NCBI GenBank assembly: GCA_943327965.2
Contig: CALPYQ020000070.1
Location: 1-7,556, forward strand
From: Singulisphaera sp. GP187
Lineage (GTDB): Bacteria; Pseudomonadota; Gammaproteobacteria; Burkholderiales; Burkholderiaceae_C
DNA length: 7,556 nt
Direction: 5' to 3'
Below the pieces are notes generated by a model, which searched no databases, was not told the origin of the DNA, and saw nothing but the letters and a program-made list of their open reading frames with translations. The position numbers and the translations under genes are program-made. Shown piece after piece: positions 1 through 5,410 of this stretch. Numbering within the stretch: the stretch's first letter is position 1; the number at the start of each line of letters is the position of its first letter.

Positions 1-370
1 CATTGCCAAAGGCTATGACATGGTCTTGAACGGCTGGGAAATTGGCGGTGGTTCTGTGCGTATTCACCGCGCTGATGTGCAACAAAAAGTGTTTGACGCT
101 TTGAAAATCACGCCAGATGAAGCCCAGCTTAAATTTGGCTTCTTGCTCGACGCTTTGCAATATGGCGCTCCGCCTCATGGTGGTCTGGCCTTCGGTTTGG
201 ACCGCATCATTACCTTGATGACTGGTGCCGAGTCTATTCGCGATGTCATTGCCTTCCCCAAAACACAACGTGCACAGTGCTTGCTCACCCAAGCGCCTAG
301 CCCTGTCGATGAGAAGCAGTTGCGCGAGTTGCACATCCGGGTGCGCAACCCTGAAGCCGTTAAGGCTTAA
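1..370 (+). CDS. aspS: Aspartyl-tRNA synthetase, C-terminal end (partial, 5' end outside window)
   Basis: This is the last 122 residues of a class II aminoacyl-tRNA synthetase that charges tRNA-Asp (or tRNA-Asp/Asn in non-discriminating forms) in the cytoplasm. The reading frame is open from base 2, so the gene begins upstream. Family landmarks are direct: the GGGSVRIH segment near the start of the fragment, FGFLLDAL, then class II motif 3 in GLAFGLDR, with the ATP-binding arginine at about fragment residue 68, followed by the conserved [10 protein letters not shown]. It aligns closely with the C-terminal end of E. coli AspS as I recall it. It ends in TAA at 368-370, where it overlaps the stop codon of the convergent methyltransferase gene. 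Whether it is discriminating cannot be judged because the N-terminal anticodon-binding domain is absent. Confidence 0.97.
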   Translation, partial: IAKGYDMVLNGWEIGGGSVRIHRADVQQKVFDALKITPDEAQLKFGFLLDALQYGAPPHGGLAFGLDRIITLMTGAESIRDVIAFPKTQRAQCLLTQAPSPVDEKQLRELHIRVRNPEAVKA

Positions 371-1572
371 GCCAGGCCTAAGCGCCACAAAGAGGTGACT
401 TCTGCTGCACGTGCTGCGTGTAGAGGGTCACTCTCATCTAGAACCTTCTTGTGCTCGGCTTTGGTGTCCATTTTTCCGATCACTTTCAGGCCGCCTGCCG
501 CAATCCATGCTTCGAGTTCTGCGCGCGTTCGCAGGCCCAGGTGCTCTGCCAAGTCTGACAAGATCAACCAGCCTTCGCCTTTGGGCGAGAGGTGTTCGGC
601 CAAGCCTGACAAGAAGCCTTTCAACATGGCACTGTTTTCATCGTAAATGGCACGTTCGATGGGGGCGCTAGCGCGTGCAGGCAGCCATGGCGGGTTGCAC
701 ACGATCAAAGGCGCCTTGCCTTCAGGAAAGAGGTCTACTTTTTTCAATTCAACTTGGCTTTGAAGACCCATGCGCTGAATGTTTTCCTTGGCACAAGCCA
801 AGGCGCGAGGATCGAGGTCGGTGCCCACCACGCGCTTCACGCCGCGCTTGGCCAACACGGCAGACAGCACACCCGTACCCACGCCAATGTCAAAGGCCAA
901 TTCGCTGCTGGGCAATGGCGCATCGGCCACCAATTGAATGTATTCACCGCGCACAGGTGAGAAAACGCCGTAACTGGGATGGATACGGTCTTTGGGTGTG
1001 CTGCCGAGGGCCGAAATTTCCATGCCCTTGAGATGCCATTCATGGGCACCCACCAAGCCTAACAATTCTCGCAAAGAGGTCACGCAGCCGGTGGTGCCCG
1101 CAGGACCCCAAGCCTCTTTCATGGCTTCACGCCAATCGGGCGCGCGGCGCAGGCTGATCTGCCGGTCTGGATTGACTTGAATCAAGATCATGCTCAGGGT
1201 GCGCGCGCGTTGCGATTGGGCTTGGCGATGCAAATGAAAATTGTCTTGTGGCGTGTGGGTCACTTCAGGGTTTGTTTTGGAAGCTCTGCGAACTTTCTTG
1301 GGTGCGTCGCAGCGACGTGCCAGAGCTTGCAGCAGCAAGCGGGCATTTTGAAAATCACCACGCCACAGCATGCCGGTCCCTGCACATGCCAGTCGATATG
1401 CGCTGTCGGCACTGAGGGTGTCATCGGCTAAAACCACACGCTTGGGTGCAGGTGCACCCCGCTCACTGCGCCATGCGTCCTCGCAGTGGTGGCCATTTTC
1501 TTGCCAAACAATTTGGGTGACGGGCGTCAAGGAGGCACCTGTCTCAGGAGGATTTGATGAAATACTTTGCAT
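367..1572 (-). CDS. Class I SAM-dependent methyltransferase with NPPW motif, substrate unknown
   Basis: A protein of about 401 residues (from ATG at 1570-1572) predicted to transfer a methyl group from S-adenosylmethionine. Visible motifs: SAM-binding motif I DIGVGTG at about 228-234, the acidic motif II (GTDLDP) at about 250-255, and catalytic-type NPPW at 293-296, which is shared by N6-adenine, N4-cytosine and glutamine-N5 methyltransferases such as PrmC, RsmC and TrmN6. About 220 N-terminal residues precede the Rossmann core, including an [20 protein letters not shown] stretch and the segment [15 protein letters not shown] just before motif I. That extension is unassigned and may recognise the substrate. 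The frame stays open to an ATG at 1651-1653, which would add 27 residues and collide with the nudB start, so I prefer the inner start; neither start has a clear Shine-Dalgarno. It is the only minus-strand gene among the left-hand genes. Activity is confident; whether it acts on protein, rRNA or tRNA is not. Confidence 0.85.
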   Translation of the reverse strand: MQSISSNPPETGASLTPVTQIVWQENGHHCEDAWRSERGAPAPKRVVLADDTLSADSAYRLACAGTGMLWRGDFQNARLLLQALARRCDAPKKVRRASKTNPEVTHTPQDNFHLHRQAQSQRARTLSMILIQVNPDRQISLRRAPDWREAMKEAWGPAGTTGCVTSLRELLGLVGAHEWHLKGMEISALGSTPKDRIHPSYGVFSPVRGEYIQLVADAPLPSSELAFDIGVGTGVLSAVLAKRGVKRVVGTDLDPRALACAKENIQRMGLQSQVELKKVDLFPEGKAPLIVCNPPWLPARASAPIERAIYDENSAMLKGFLSGLAEHLSPKGEGWLILSDLAEHLGLRTRAELEAWIAAGGLKVIGKMDTKAEHKKVLDESDPLHAARAAEVTSLWRLGLA

Positions 1573-1651
1573 AGGCTGATCATAGGCGTTTGTGATGCCA
1601 ATACCTGCAATGTCAAACTGAGCCAAAAACATCATGCAGAATGTGGCTGTC
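1573..1651. promoter_or_regulatory. Divergent intergenic region between the methyltransferase gene and nudB
   Basis: This 79-base gap must hold the promoters for both diverging genes. On the minus strand, TATGAT (bases 1584-1579) matches five of six positions of a sigma-70 -10 box and ends six bases before the preferred methyltransferase ATG, which would give a leaderless or nearly leaderless transcript. A perfect TTGACA (bases 1616-1611) lies too far upstream of it (26-base spacer) and has only a poor -10 at 17 bases. On the plus strand I see only a weak TTGTGA (1590-1595) without a good partner for nudB. These assignments come from reading by eye and are tentative. Confidence 0.3.
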
Positions 1652-2113
1652 ATGAATGCCCGAACTTACAAAATTCCTCAGTCCGTTTTGGTGGTGATCT
1701 ATACCCCAGCGGCCGAAGTCCTGCTAATTCGAAGGGCCGATGCGGGTACATGGCAATCTGTCACAGGCAGCAAAGACTTTGAAGAAGAGACTTGGACAGA
1801 AACAGCCATTCGAGAAGTCAAGGAAGAGACGGGCTTAGATGCCCTCGCCCCATCATGTCATTTGAAGGATTGGGCTTTAGAAAACATCTATGAAATTTAC
1901 CCGGCTTGGCGCTACCGCTATCCGCCTGACGTGAGCCACAACACCGAGCGAGTGTTTGGCTTGGCTTTGCCTTCTCGTCTGCCCATTCAATTGAGTCCTC
2001 TTGAGCACACAGCATTTCAATGGTTGCCATGGCAAGAGGCCGCCGACGCTTGTTTCTCGCCATCCAATGCAGAGGCCATATTGATGTTGCCTAGGTGGCT
2101 GGCATGCCCCTGA
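1652..2113 (+). CDS. nudB: Dihydroneopterin triphosphate diphosphatase (Nudix hydrolase NudB)
   Basis: NudB removes pyrophosphate from 7,8-dihydroneopterin triphosphate, the FolE product, to give the monophosphate in folate synthesis. The 153-residue protein resembles E. coli NudB along its whole length: the N-terminal segment ending in VLVVIY, then WQSVTGS, a Nudix box at residues 39-62 with REVKEETG (R54, E55, E58, E59, G61), a YRYPP...NTE segment and GLALP, which correspond to HRYAP, NTE and CLALP of the E. coli protein. The spacing from the first Gly to the first Glu of the Nudix box is six rather than the canonical five residues if E46 is the conserved Glu. I chose ATG 1652 because it aligns with the E. 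coli start; an in-frame ATG at 1634 would add six residues. No strong Shine-Dalgarno is visible. The 3' end overlaps the next gene, suggesting co-transcription and translational coupling. Confidence 0.93.
   Translation: MNARTYKIPQSVLVVIYTPAAEVLLIRRADAGTWQSVTGSKDFEEETWTETAIREVKEETGLDALAPSCHLKDWALENIYEIYPAWRYRYPPDVSHNTERVFGLALPSRLPIQLSPLEHTAFQWLPWQEAADACFSPSNAEAILMLPRWLACP
2092..2098 (+). promoter_or_regulatory. Ribosome binding site for the YbhP-like gene
   Basis: The sequence TAGGTGG lies within the last codons of nudB. Its AGGTGG core ends five bases before the ATG at 2104, a good position for a Shine-Dalgarno. This favours ATG 2104 over the in-frame GTG at 2095, which would overlap the site itself. 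Confidence 0.5.
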
Positions 2114-2904
2114 GCCATCTTGAAAAAACAGCCTTCTTGAAGGTGGCCACCTACAACATCCACAAAGGTGTTCAGGGTTTAGGGCCAGCTCGGCGCTTAG
2201 AAATTTACAATTTGGGTTTGGCCATTGAACAATTGGACGCTGACATTGTGTGTCTTCAAGAAGTTCGCAAAGTGCATCGCCGCGAGGAAAAGTATTTCAA
2301 GCATTGGCCTGAAATGCCACAGGCAGAATTTTTGGCACCGCCCGGTTATGAGGCCATCTACAAGACCAATGCCATTACCAAGCACGGTGAACATGGCAAT
2401 GCGTTGTTGTCGCGGTGGCCCGTGGTTTCCCACCGACATGAAGACATGTCAGACCATCGATTTGAGCAGCGCGGCTTGTTGCATGTGGAAATTCAAGTAG
2501 GGCATCCGCATGAACATGCTGCGACAGCAGACTCTCATCACCCCACATCGGTTCACCATGTGCATGTCATTGTGGTGCACCTCGGTTTAATTCCGGCCAG
2601 TCGTGTGCGGCAGGTCAAGCAATTGCTTCAGTACATTGAACGTGAAGTTCCCGAAAACGCACCGCTCTTGGTGGCGGGCGATTTCAATGATTGGGGCAGC
2701 AGACTTTCCAACATGATGCGACTCCAAGCTTTGAATGAGTGGCAGGCTGGCAAGCACTTAACGTACCCCTCCAGAATGCCCTTGGTGCAACTGGATCATG
2801 TCTATGCAAAAGGTTTGAAGCCCACGGGTCAATTGGTGCCGCACGGTAAAGTTTGGCGACGCATGTCCGATCATTTGCCCTTGGTGGCTTTGTTTGATTT
2901 ATGA
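2104..2904 (+). CDS. ybhP: Endonuclease/exonuclease/phosphatase (EEP) family protein, YbhP-like
   Basis: A 266-residue member of the Mg-dependent EEP superfamily (DNase I, APE1 and sphingomyelinase fold). Active-site motifs appear in order: YNIHKG with N18, CLQEV with E53, HGNALLSR at 97-104, VVHLGL with H159, AGDFNDW with D193 and N195, LDHVY with D231, and SDHLPL with D256 and H257. The YNIHKG, HGNA, AGDFNDW and SDH segments match E. coli YbhP, whose gene also lies directly upstream of clsB, so a phospholipid-related phosphodiesterase or phosphatase role is reasonable but unproven. The start ATG at 2104 has an AGGTGG five bases upstream; it overlaps nudB by 10 bases, and a GTG at 2095 is the alternative. 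The stop overlaps the clsB start as ATGA. An unusual histidine-rich loop (about residues 132-153) precedes the VVHLGL strand. No signal peptide or membrane segment is seen. Confidence 0.88.
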   Translation: MPLSHLEKTAFLKVATYNIHKGVQGLGPARRLEIYNLGLAIEQLDADIVCLQEVRKVHRREEKYFKHWPEMPQAEFLAPPGYEAIYKTNAITKHGEHGNALLSRWPVVSHRHEDMSDHRFEQRGLLHVEIQVGHPHEHAATADSHHPTSVHHVHVIVVHLGLIPASRVRQVKQLLQYIEREVPENAPLLVAGDFNDWGSRLSNMMRLQALNEWQAGKHLTYPSRMPLVQLDHVYAKGLKPTGQLVPHGKVWRRMSDHLPLVALFDL

Positions 2905-4127
2905 AAAATCATCCCGTCTTGCGTGATGGTCATCAAGTCAAGTTGCTCAAGGGCAGCGCAGAGTTTTTCCCTGAGCTCATTCGCGCCATCGATGCTGCAC
3001 GTTCGCACATTCAAATTGAAACTTATATCTTTAACTTTCATGGTGAAGGTGCGCAGGTGGCCGCAGCCCTTGAGCGAGCAGGTATTCGAGGGCTTCGCGT
3101 CTGGGTGGTGGTGGATGGCGTAGGCACACCCCATTTGAGCCAAGATTGGCGAATGCGTTTTGACAAAGCGGGTGTCGAATGGCGAATTTATTCGCCCTTG
3201 GGCACCTTGGGTTTGCTCATTCCCAGTCGATGGCGCAGATTGCACCGCAAGTTGTGCGTCATCGATGGCCAAGTGGCTTTTTGTGGCGGCATCAATATTT
3301 TGGACGACCTCTACGACCCGCAATACGGCGAGTTGAAAGCGCCACGTTTTGATTTTGCAGTGTGTGCAACAGGTGCCCTGGTGCAGCAAGTGCAGGAAGC
3401 TTGCACGCGCTTGTGGTGGCGTTTGCAAGCGGTGAGGCATGTTCGCCAACAGAATTTTCCAGAGGCATTCAGCTCATTCAAAGCTGCAGGCTTGCACTTC
3501 CCTTGGTTACACACTGCACATGCGTCGGAAAATAAATGGGTCGCAAGAGCGGGCTTGCTTTTAAGGGACAACGTTTTGTACCGCAGCCAAATTGAAAAAG
3601 CCTATTTAAAAGCGATTGGCATGGCGCGCCATGAAATTGTGATTGCCAATGCTTATTTTTTGCCAGGCCAAAAGTTAAGACAGGCCTTGGTGCTGGCTGC
3701 AAAACGTGGCGTGAAGGTTCAATTGTTGTTGCAAGGGCGCTACGAATATTTCATGCAGTACCACGCTGTACGCCCGGTTTATCGGCAAATGTTGGGCGAG
3801 GGCATCGAAATATACGAATACACCCAAAGTTTCTTGCATGCCAAAGTGGCTGTCATCGATGCCCACCACGAAAAGCCATGGGCCACGGTGGGCTCCTCCA
3901 ATTTGGACCCATTCAGCCTGTTGTTGGCCCGTGAGGCCAATGTGGTGGTGGCAGATGGGCTTTTTGCCAAACGCCTGCATGAGGCTTTGACGCAAGCCAT
4001 AGAAGGCGAAAGTCTTCGAATCATGCCGCAAACCCTCAAACAGCGGTCTCAATTGATGAGGGCGCTGGATTGGGTGGCCTTTGGCTTGATGCGATTTGCC
4101 ATTTGGTTAACGGGCAATCGATACTAG
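2901..4127 (+). CDS. clsB: Cardiolipin synthase B (phospholipase D superfamily)
   Basis: A 408-residue phospholipase D-superfamily enzyme that transfers a phosphatidyl group to form cardiolipin at the inner membrane. Both HKD half-sites are intact: HRKLCVID with H115, K117 and D122, followed by GGIN; and HAKVAVID with H313, K315 and D320, followed by GSSNLDPFSL. The N-terminal half has HIQIETYIF typical of bacterial Cls enzymes. No pair of N-terminal transmembrane helices is present, unlike ClsA, and the overall length fits ClsB. The C-terminus ends in a short hydrophobic segment (about residues 389-404) that could associate with membrane. The ATG overlaps the upstream stop (ATGA at 2901-2904), so translation is probably coupled to the YbhP-like gene. 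E. coli ybhN, the third member of that operon, is not found here. Confidence 0.93.
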   Translation: MKNHPVLRDGHQVKLLKGSAEFFPELIRAIDAARSHIQIETYIFNFHGEGAQVAAALERAGIRGLRVWVVVDGVGTPHLSQDWRMRFDKAGVEWRIYSPLGTLGLLIPSRWRRLHRKLCVIDGQVAFCGGINILDDLYDPQYGELKAPRFDFAVCATGALVQQVQEACTRLWWRLQAVRHVRQQNFPEAFSSFKAAGLHFPWLHTAHASENKWVARAGLLLRDNVLYRSQIEKAYLKAIGMARHEIVIANAYFLPGQKLRQALVLAAKRGVKVQLLLQGRYEYFMQYHAVRPVYRQMLGEGIEIYEYTQSFLHAKVAVIDAHHEKPWATVGSSNLDPFSLLLAREANVVVADGLFAKRLHEALTQAIEGESLRIMPQTLKQRSQLMRALDWVAFGLMRFAIWLTGNRY

Positions 4128-4223
4128 CAAGGCTTGGCCACACTGTTCAGTCCAAGCCCGTACTGCGAAAAGTGGCATCAATCACTGGTAGGATTGCATT
4201 TTGATTTTTTCTCTCAAAAGCTT
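4128..4223 (+). promoter_or_regulatory. clsB-folE intergenic region, probable folE leader/promoter
   Basis: These 96 bases separate the nudB-ybhP-clsB run from folE. They hold a 7-bp inverted repeat (listed separately), a weaker stem CAATC (4179-4183)/GATTG (4192-4196) followed by a T-rich tract (about 4198-4210), and a possible extended -10 element TGGTAGGAT (4186-4194) with no convincing -35. The T-rich stretch just before the folE start could be a translation enhancer or part of a weak terminator for clsB. A separate promoter for folE is plausible but not demonstrable by eye. Confidence 0.35.
4131..4158. repeat. Inverted repeat / hairpin downstream of clsB
   Basis: GGCTTGG (4131-4137) and CCAAGCC (4152-4158) are perfect complements. 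The 14-base loop contains a smaller ACT/AGT pairing (4142-4144 with 4149-4151) that stacks on the main stem. It lies four bases after the clsB stop. No U-tract follows immediately, so it is not a textbook intrinsic terminator; it may stabilise the 3' end or impede read-through into folE. Confidence 0.45.
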
Positions 4224-4937
4224 ATGACAGCTCCCGCTCAATTGCCCGCAGACGACATCGGTACACCGATGTCCGTCAAAATTCGCGAGCGCATCCTGGC
4301 AGCACGCAAGCGCTTCAACGCCAACGACAACATTGCCGAGTTCATTCAACCCGGTGAGCTTGATCACCTGTTGGACGAGGTCAGCCAAAAAATGCAAACG
4401 GTTTTGGACAGCATGGTGATCGATACCAAAAACGATCACAACACCCAAGACACAGCCCGTCGTGTGGCCAAAATGTATTTGAAAGAAGTTTTCAAGGGCC
4501 GTTATGTTGAAAGCCCTGAAGTTACTGAATTTCCCAATGCCGAGCACCTGAACGAGTTGATGATTGTTGGCCCCATCACGGTTCGCAGCGCATGCAGTCA
4601 CCATTTGTGCCCCGTCATTGGCCAAATTTGGATTGGTGTTATGCCCAACGAGCACACCAACGTCATTGGCCTGTCTAAATACGCCCGCTTGGCCGAATGG
4701 ATCATGGGTCGTCCTCAAATTCAAGAAGAAGCGGTGGTGCAGTTGGCCGATTTGATTCAACGCAAAACACAGCCCGATGGCTTGGCCATCGTGATGGAAG
4801 CCAGCCACTTTTGCATGGGCTGGCGCGGCGTCAAAGACATGGACAGCAAAATGATCAATTCGGTCATGCGCGGCGTGTTCCTCAAGGATGCCAATTTGCG
4901 TCGTGAATTCTTGGCATTGATTCCTAGAAAGGCCTGA
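4224..4937 (+). CDS. folE: GTP cyclohydrolase I
   Basis: FolE converts GTP to 7,8-dihydroneopterin triphosphate and formate, the first committed step of tetrahydrofolate and pterin synthesis. The protein is 237 residues from ATG 4224. Zn ligands and catalytic residues are visible: C124 and H127 in ACSHHLCP (with H126), S151/K152/R155 in IGLSKYAR, Q167/E168 in GRPQIQEE, and H195/C197/R201 in HFCMGWRGV. Around residues 70-84 the family's usual REGLxDTPxRVAxMY is replaced by a variant reading HNTQDTARRVAKMY, so it belongs to a divergent FolE subgroup although the active site looks intact. The frame is open further upstream only to a TTG at 4134 inside the hairpin, which I reject; ATG 4269 is a shorter alternative. 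The stop lies 2 bases before the BLUF gene, so the two are almost certainly co-transcribed. Confidence 0.92.
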   Translation: MTAPAQLPADDIGTPMSVKIRERILAARKRFNANDNIAEFIQPGELDHLLDEVSQKMQTVLDSMVIDTKNDHNTQDTARRVAKMYLKEVFKGRYVESPEVTEFPNAEHLNELMIVGPITVRSACSHHLCPVIGQIWIGVMPNEHTNVIGLSKYARLAEWIMGRPQIQEEAVVQLADLIQRKTQPDGLAIVMEASHFCMGWRGVKDMDSKMINSVMRGVFLKDANLRREFLALIPRKA

Positions 4938-4939
4938 TC

Positions 4940-5362
4940 ATGTTGGTTCGTTTACTTTACGCAAGTCGCGCGGTTGATCCTCAGCCTTCTGTCATCGAAT
5001 CTATCTTGGCGCAGTCGCGTCAATTCAATCCCAGTACAGGTATCACAGGTATCTTGGTTTACGGCGGTGGCATCTTTTTGCAAGCCATCGAAGGGGGCCG
5101 TGAAGCTGTCAGCGATTTGTACGGGCACATTCAAAAAGACGCACGTCACAAGCAAGTGGTGCTCTTGCACTACGAAGAAATTTCTGAGCGCCGCTTTGGC
5201 GGTTGGACCATGGGGCAGGTAGACGTTTCCCGTGTGAACACCAACATTCTCCTAAAGTACTCCGAGCGCGCAGAACTCGATCCTTACAGTGTGTCTGGCG
5301 CAGTGTCTCTGGCCCTGCTTGAGGAGCTCATGGCAACGGCTTCTATCATTGGACGCGCCTGA
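4940..5362 (+). CDS. Short BLUF-domain blue-light sensor protein
   Basis: A 140-residue stand-alone BLUF (sensor of blue light using FAD) protein. The flavin-pocket residues of the photocycle are present: Y7 in LLYASRA, N30 in QFNPSTGITG, Q48 in FLQAIEG, and W89/M91 in FGGWTMG, the counterparts of Tyr21, Asn45, Gln63, Trp104 and Met106 of AppA. After the core (about 1-93) a C-terminal tail of about 47 residues, probably helical, remains, as in PixD-type proteins that signal by protein-protein contact. No fused output domain (EAL, GGDEF, cyclase) is present, so its partner must be another protein. The ATG is 2 bases after the folE stop, with GAAAGG about 8 bases upstream as a likely Shine-Dalgarno. 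Genomic context ties it to pterin synthesis and to the DUF429 gene downstream. Confidence 0.94.
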   Translation: MLVRLLYASRAVDPQPSVIESILAQSRQFNPSTGITGILVYGGGIFLQAIEGGREAVSDLYGHIQKDARHKQVVLLHYEEISERRFGGWTMGQVDVSRVNTNILLKYSERAELDPYSVSGAVSLALLEELMATASIIGRA

Positions 5363-5380
5363 GGTTTCTGCCACGTGTTT

Positions 5381-5410
5381 GATGGGCTGCGATTTTTCCA
5401 GCAGCCCATC
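5381..5410. repeat. Perfect 10-bp inverted repeat enclosing the DUF429 start codon
   Basis: GATGGGCTGC (5381-5390) and GCAGCCCATC (5401-5410) are exact reverse complements separated by a 10-base loop containing TTTTT. Seven of the ten pairs are G:C. The probable ATG of the DUF429 gene (5382-5384) is paired inside the stem with 5407-5409. It starts 18 bases after the BLUF stop. This could occlude initiation unless ribosomes arriving from the BLUF gene open it, or act as an attenuator. The repeat itself is certain; its function is inferred. Confidence 0.6.

Noticed and set aside
371..384. Possible intrinsic terminator after aspS
   Set aside because: Only 4-5 bp alternative stems form (for example GCTTA 365-369 with TAAGC 379-383), with no T-run, and the region is coding for the convergent gene.
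395..671. Two overlapping plus-strand frames opposite the methyltransferase 3' half
   Set aside because: Their products are Arg/Ser/Pro-rich with no conserved motif, and the SAM-binding and NPPW motifs are on the other strand.
2871..3449. Minus-strand open frame of about 192 codons opposite clsB
   Set aside because: It is antisense to the first HKD half of ClsB and shows no recognisable motif; it is a shadow of the real gene.
3675..4052. Minus-strand open frame of about 125 codons opposite the second HKD motif of ClsB
   Set aside because: It is antisense to a conserved catalytic region and has no independent support.
4134..4223. N-terminal extension of FolE from a TTG at 4134
   Set aside because: It begins inside a hairpin six bases after the clsB stop, and the added residues look unlike FolE; ATG 4224 gives a normal length.
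4182..4808. Long minus-strand open frame of about 208 codons opposite folE
   Set aside because: It lies wholly antisense to a clearly conserved FolE with intact active-site residues and shows no recognisable domain; it is a codon-usage shadow.
5289..5381. DUF429 extension of 31 residues into the BLUF gene
   Set aside because: The extra residues overlap BLUF coding sequence in another frame and are Cys/Leu-rich without similarity to the family; the conserved GCDFSSSP motif starts right after ATG 5382.
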